Source: Bdellovibrionota bacterium | Lineage (GTDB): Bacteria; Bdellovibrionota; Bacteriovoracia; Bacteriovoracales; Bacteriovoracaceae | NCBI GenBank assembly: GCA_030836365.1 | Contig: JAURQB010000207.1 | Location: forward strand, 1-10,308 | Length of the DNA: 10,308 nt | Reading direction: 5' to 3' | Shown: positions 6,300 through 10,308 of the stretch, piece by piece | How positions within the stretch are numbered: the stretch's first letter is position 1 | How the letters are laid out: every line of letters begins with the position of its first letter | Position numbers and translations under genes: made by a program | Notes under the pieces: generated by a model | What the model was told of the DNA's origin: nothing | What the model saw: the letters and a program-made list of their open reading frames with translations, nothing else | Database searches by the model: none

Positions 6300-6330
6300 T
6301 TCAACTAGTTCTTATCGCAAGAAAGTTACA

Positions 6331-6349
6331 AACTCGGAGAGTTTTCTCC
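6331..6349 (+). other. Two mutually exclusive small hairpins in the secD leader
   Basis: AACTC (6331-6335) can pair with GAGTT (6339-6343) around GGA, or GGAGA (6336-6340) can pair with TCTCC (6345-6349) around GTTT; the two cannot form together. They lie between the predicted transcription start and the secD Shine-Dalgarno sequence (AGAGG, 6359-6363). There is no start codon in the leader, so no leader peptide is encoded. A regulatory role is only a possibility. Confidence 0.25.
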
Positions 6350-6370
6350 ACGGAAAGTAGAGGTTTATTC

Positions 6371-8077
6371 ATGAAGAGAAGTTGGTGGTACCGGTTCACC
6401 TTTTTAGTAGTCTTTGTGGTCATTTCTGTTATGTCGATCATGCCAACAGTTTTTGACTACCCTAAAGAATCGAAATTTCCTATTAAATCAAAAATCAATT
6501 TAGGGCTCGACCTTCAGGGCGGTCTTTACATGATTTTAGGGATTGATTTTAATAAGGTTTATCGCGATGAAATTCGTGGTTACGCCAGAAAAATTCAATA
6601 CATTCTCGAAGAAGAAGGCATTAAGTCAGAAATTGGTTCTTTGGATGATTCGATAATTAGTGATCCAAAGCACACCATTGTTCTCAATAATGCTACTGAT
6701 AGCACTCGGGCAAAAGAGCGAATTAAGGAATACTTTCCTTCCATTCTTCGACTGACATCTGACAATGGCGCTGAGCTTGGCTACGGAATCACGAAAGTTA
6801 TTAAGCAACAAATTGAAGATCAGTCAGTAGGTAAATCAATCGAAGTTATTCGAAATAGAATTGATGAATTTGGTGTTACTGAGCCCGAAATTGTTTCTCA
6901 GGGGACAGATCGAATCGTTGTTGCTCTGCCTGGTGTAAAAGATATTGAGCGAGCAAAAGAGCTCATCGGGCGAACAGCTAAGCTTGAGTTCAAAATCGTT
7001 AATGATGAAGCTAATATTGGCCAAATTCAACTTCGAATTGAAGAAGCCAAAAAGCAGGGAATTGAATTTAAAAAAGGTCAGTTATTTTCAACCTACTTAA
7101 GAGAACTTAATAAATTTCTAAAAGATGATCTACCTAAAGGCTATGAAGTTGCTTTTGAGAAACGTACAGCAAAAACGACAAATGAAATTACGGCGATGCT
7201 TCCTTATGTTGTCGAGGCAACACCACAATTAACAGGTGATGATCTTCAGGACGCGAGAGTTCAGATTGATCAACAAAAAAATGAGCCATATGTTTCTCTT
7301 GAGTTTAAAGCTCAAGGGGCAAAAAGGTTTGAGAACATCACAGGTAATAATATCGGTAAAAGAATGGCCGTTATCCTTGATGGTAACGTTTATACCGCGC
7401 CAAATATTCAATCGAAAATTGCAGGTGGACGTGCCCAAATTACATTGGGAACTGGTAACTTTAATAAGCTAATGAAAGAGGCACGGGATGTGGCGCTTGT
7501 GCTTCGTGCTGGAGCACTTCCGGTTGAGCTCGAATTTCAAGAGCAGCGAACTGTTGGGCCAAGCTTAGGTCAAGACTCAATTAGACTTGCTCGTTATGCA
7601 GGTATCGTTGGAACCATTCTTGTTTTTGCGTTCATTCTTTTCTACTACAGAGTTTCAGGCTTAATTGCTCTTGCAACACTTGCGCTCAATATTCTTTTTG
7701 TTCTTGCGTGCCTAGTTGGACTTGAAGCAACTCTAACTCTTCCTGGTATCGCAGGGATTGCCTTAACGATTGGTATGGCGGTTGATGCGAACATCATTAT
7801 CTATGAGCGGATACGTGAGGAAGTCAGAAGAGGTCTTTCAAATTATAAATCTGTTGAGGGTGGATTCAACTCTGCTTTCTGGACAATTATTGATGCCAAC
7901 ATCACAACAGCGCTTGCCGGTTTTGCGCTTTTAAATTTTGGTACAGGCCCAATTAGAGGTTTCGCAGTCACGTTATTGATTGGTATTTTTGCAACCGTTT
8001 ATACAAGTTATTTTGTTGGTAGTCTTCTGTTTGAACTTTATATGAACAAAGTAGAAGGCCAAGAGTTAAGCATTTAA
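6371..8077 (+). CDS. secD: Protein translocase subunit SecD
   Basis: SecD is the larger RND-family membrane subunit that, with SecF, uses the proton-motive force to pull and release exported proteins on the periplasmic side of SecYEG. The 568 residues contain an N-terminal helix (about 8-26), the motif LGLDLQGG (44-51), a large periplasmic part including VIRNRIDEFGVTEPEIVSQG (159-178) and the P1-head region YVSLEFKAQGAKRFENIT (307-324), LRAGALPVELEFQEQRTVGPSLG (378-400), and five C-terminal helices. GMAVDANIIIYERIREE (468-484) holds Asp472, equivalent to the proton-relay Asp of the family. The protein seems complete and is somewhat shorter than E. coli SecD. AGAGG is seven bases before the ATG. 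secF begins 16 bases after the stop. Confidence 0.97.
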   Translation: MKRSWWYRFTFLVVFVVISVMSIMPTVFDYPKESKFPIKSKINLGLDLQGGLYMILGIDFNKVYRDEIRGYARKIQYILEEEGIKSEIGSLDDSIISDPKHTIVLNNATDSTRAKERIKEYFPSILRLTSDNGAELGYGITKVIKQQIEDQSVGKSIEVIRNRIDEFGVTEPEIVSQGTDRIVVALPGVKDIERAKELIGRTAKLEFKIVNDEANIGQIQLRIEEAKKQGIEFKKGQLFSTYLRELNKFLKDDLPKGYEVAFEKRTAKTTNEITAMLPYVVEATPQLTGDDLQDARVQIDQQKNEPYVSLEFKAQGAKRFENITGNNIGKRMAVILDGNVYTAPNIQSKIAGGRAQITLGTGNFNKLMKEARDVALVLRAGALPVELEFQEQRTVGPSLGQDSIRLARYAGIVGTILVFAFILFYYRVSGLIALATLALNILFVLACLVGLEATLTLPGIAGIALTIGMAVDANIIIYERIREEVRRGLSNYKSVEGGFNSAFWTIIDANITTALAGFALLNFGTGPIRGFAVTLLIGIFATVYTSYFVGSLLFELYMNKVEGQELSI

Positions 8078-8093
8078 TTTAAAGGATTTGACA

Positions 8094-9029
8094 ATGATTG
8101 AGATCATTAAAAATAAAACAGAGATAAAGTTTACTGGAATGTTTGGTGTGACGGCCATTATTTCAACTGTTCTTGTATTGGGCTCACTATTTCTTATTTT
8201 TTCCAAAATGAAGTACGGAGTTGACTTTAGGGGTGGAGCCGAAGTTCAGGTGAAGTTCGCCGATTCTGTTACCGTTAAAGATATTAGAAACTCGTTGTCA
8301 GTAGCAGGATTTGACGGAGCATCCGTTCAAACTATTGGTGACGAGAGTGATCATGAAGTTTTAATTAAGGTTCAAGCAAAAGAAGGGGAGCTTAATCAAG
8401 TTGAAGCGAGACTTGAAGATAATCTGGAGAAAACTTTTGGAAGTGATCAGGTCGAAGTTCGAAAAGTAGATATTGTAGGGCCGAAAGCTGGCGCCGAGCT
8501 TCGCGTGAGTGGTTTTCAAGCAATGGGATATGCGTTGATTGCCATTATGGTTTATATCGGTCTACGGTTTGATTTTAAATATTCTCCAGGTGCTATTGGT
8601 GCACTTTTTCACGATGTGAGTATTATTCTTGGAATCTTTGCTCTAACAGGAACTGAATTTACACTACAAACTGTTGCGGCCCTACTTGCTGTTATCGGTT
8701 ACTCGGTAAATGACACTGTTATTGTTTACGACCGAGTTCGTGAGAACGAGTTAAATATGCCGGGCAAAACACTTGCTCAGCAAATTGATCGATCGGTTAA
8801 TGAAACTCTTAGCCGTACGGTTCTTACTTCTGGAACGACGCTGTTTATTTCTGGGGCGATGTTTATTTTTGGAGGGGAAGCAATTAAGTCTTTCTTTTTT
8901 GCCATTACCTTAGGTGTTCTTGTCGGTACGTATAGTTCAATTTTTGTGGCGGCACCGATTACGCTGTTATTTGATCGTCTCTTTGGAGAGACTACTTCAA
9001 ATGTAGCGAAAAAAGCTTCACAGCATTAA
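8094..9029 (+). CDS. secF: Protein translocase subunit SecF
   Basis: SecF is the smaller partner of SecD in the SecDF proton-driven export motor. The ATG at 8094 is chosen because AAAGGA (8081-8086) is seven bases upstream; a TTG at 8088 in the same frame is too close. The 311-residue product has the first helix (about 14-36), the signature YGVDFRGGAEV (41-51), a short periplasmic domain with VGPKAGAELR (128-137), and five further helices. GYSVNDTVIVYDRVRENE (202-219) and the helix 5-6 region SRTVLTSGTTLFISGAMFIFGGEAIKSFFFAITLGVLVGTYSS are typical. It is complete. The gene ends the row, and its TAA directly touches the stop codon of the convergent minus-strand gene. Confidence 0.97.
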   Translation: MIEIIKNKTEIKFTGMFGVTAIISTVLVLGSLFLIFSKMKYGVDFRGGAEVQVKFADSVTVKDIRNSLSVAGFDGASVQTIGDESDHEVLIKVQAKEGELNQVEARLEDNLEKTFGSDQVEVRKVDIVGPKAGAELRVSGFQAMGYALIAIMVYIGLRFDFKYSPGAIGALFHDVSIILGIFALTGTEFTLQTVAALLAVIGYSVNDTVIVYDRVRENELNMPGKTLAQQIDRSVNETLSRTVLTSGTTLFISGAMFIFGGEAIKSFFFAITLGVLVGTYSSIFVAAPITLLFDRLFGETTSNVAKKASQH

Positions 9030-10308
9030 TTATAATGGGTTCGCGGTAACTTCACCGAGTGAAGGAACGCACCCAAATCTTTTATCAGGTGGCCGGATAC
9101 TCGTTTGAAGGTCACTTGATCCATTAGCATCACCACTACCAATATTTTCACTTGAGCGAACTGTGTAAATGCGCTGGGTACTTTTTCTGACATAAGGATC
9201 ATTAATGTCGGGAGGCCAATAAAACATGACTGTTTTATTTTCCGCTGCAAATGAATCAGGTTCTAAATGTTGATTGTTCTCGTAGTAGAACCAAATTTTC
9301 TTTAATAAGTTTTCTCTAATAACCAGTACATCGGTTGGCGCAATAATTGTGTTGCCTTCAGCATCTAGCATCGATAAAGCTTCTCTTTCTGCGAGAAAAA
9401 TTCCTTCAGTATCAATACCGATATAATCTTTCATTACTCTGAACATGGGATCCGTTCCATTATAGTTTTCTTGGGTTGGACAAAAACCCTTACCTGTCGT
9501 GCTGTTAACCCACGGAATCATGTAATAACCAAGAATTGGGTTATCGCCTGTTGAATCTGCAGAGCCACCACTGTCACTGACTGGAATAACGTTAGGCCAT
9601 TTTAATGTTCCAAATATTTGCACTTCTTTGGTGATGCTATATTCATCTAATAAGCGCTGTTTAAGGATGTCATTAATATCTTCTTTTCCGTTTCCATCTG
9701 TGTCGACAAATCTTGTGTCTCTGTAGTTCCAAACCGAAAAGTGGTGGGGGATGTGCTCTAGTCGTTCATACAGGGGGCTATCGGTCAGGCCGTATATATT
9801 GATATCGTGACAATAGACTTGTCCGTTTGTAACTGGAGGTAGGCTTGGCGGTGGATTATTGGGGGAAAAGTAATAATGGAGTCTCAGCGCATTCAGCCAA
9901 CTAAAGTTAATACCGTCTGAGGTTCCTGATCTTGTCATGCACGTGTATTGAGAAACATGATGAACGGCCAAAGGCCCGGTGAAATCCACACTCGTGTCTT
10001 CAACTAAACGTCTTACTTGAAAAGTTGATGAATCACTCCCACTTGTTGTCTCAACTATTTTTGCAATATAGGTGACGCCGCTGCCAAGAGTTTTCATATC
10101 CACAGAGAATGATTTTGAGGACAAAAAGTTCTCAATCGGAAGCGAGATACTACTACCATTATTGTCAGTGAGTTCGAGGTTACAGGAGGGGTTTGTTTTT
10201 CCGTCACCTATTTCTACGCCACACCAATTTTTTAAACTTCCGTATAGTGGATTCGATTCTATCTCCGGGCCAAGAATGACTTCAACAAAAAGAAGCTCAT
10301 CTTCTCCC
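9030..10308 (-). CDS. Probable secreted or surface protein, 5' truncated, function unknown
   Basis: The frame is open from the stop at 9030 to the window edge, giving 425 visible residues. A TTG at 10124 is not a convincing start, because coding-like sequence continues upstream (GEDELLFVEVILGPEIESN...), so the gene begins outside the window. The protein is rich in Asn, Gly, Ser and Asp, with six cysteines widely spaced, which fits an exported protein. Its visible N-terminal part has strand-like repeats (VTYIAKIVETT, STFQVRRLVED) that might be an Ig/FN3-type fold. Then come a Pro-rich stretch (SPNNPPPSLPP) and a calcium-loop-like DTDGNGKED motif followed by INDI, as in EF-hand or dockerin loops. 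No enzyme motif is recognised. The signal peptide, if any, is not in view. Confidence 0.8.
   Translation of the reverse strand, partial: GEDELLFVEVILGPEIESNPLYGSLKNWCGVEIGDGKTNPSCNLELTDNNGSSISLPIENFLSSKSFSVDMKTLGSGVTYIAKIVETTSGSDSSTFQVRRLVEDTSVDFTGPLAVHHVSQYTCMTRSGTSDGINFSWLNALRLHYYFSPNNPPPSLPPVTNGQVYCHDINIYGLTDSPLYERLEHIPHHFSVWNYRDTRFVDTDGNGKEDINDILKQRLLDEYSITKEVQIFGTLKWPNVIPVSDSGGSADSTGDNPILGYYMIPWVNSTTGKGFCPTQENYNGTDPMFRVMKDYIGIDTEGIFLAEREALSMLDAEGNTIIAPTDVLVIRENLLKKIWFYYENNQHLEPDSFAAENKTVMFYWPPDINDPYVRKSTQRIYTVRSSENIGSGDANGSSDLQTSIRPPDKRFGCVPSLGEVTANPL

Noticed and set aside
10122..10124. TTG as the start of the right-hand minus-strand protein.
   Set aside because: The frame continues open to the window edge with plausible protein sequence, and no Shine-Dalgarno precedes the TTG.

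Overview
The window looks like a low-to-moderate GC, Gram-negative chromosome from the Bdellovibrio-and-like group, most plausibly Bacteriovorax/Halobacteriovorax-like. This is inferred from the gene set: a queA-tgt-yajC-tatA-secD-secF block with proteobacterial-type separate secD and secF, flanked by orphan secreted proteins and a lipoprotein of no recognisable family. No mobile element, CRISPR array, tRNA or rRNA is visible.

Left third (1-3212). The last 41 codons of an unidentified + strand gene (1-126) are followed by a secreted protein with a signal peptide (151-1119). It converges on a minus-strand lipoprotein gene (1185-2522) with a Glu-rich linker. The 213-base gap behind that gene holds the densest regulatory-looking sequence in the window: a perfect FNR-type palindrome (2682-2695), and a leader next to the start codon (2526-2580) that can fold into a three-way junction burying the Shine-Dalgarno sequence. 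A small minus-strand gene of SRPBCC-like appearance (2739-3212) is divergent from queA.

Centre and right (3327-9029). queA and tgt carry out two steps of queuosine tRNA modification. They are followed on the same strand by yajC, tatA, secD and secF, which serve protein export: SecDF-YajC uses the proton-motive force to help translocation through SecYEG, and TatA forms the Tat pore for folded proteins. A good sigma70-type promoter in the 146-base gap before secD suggests secDF can be transcribed apart from the upstream genes. The start regions of queA (no Shine-Dalgarno, possible leaderless transcript) and tgt (start codon at the foot of a GC-rich hairpin) are unusual.

Right end (9030-10308). 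A 5'-truncated minus-strand gene for a probable secreted surface protein abuts secF with no base between the two stop codons.

The core genes are conventional and complete. The interest lies in the non-coding signals and in the unidentified exported proteins.
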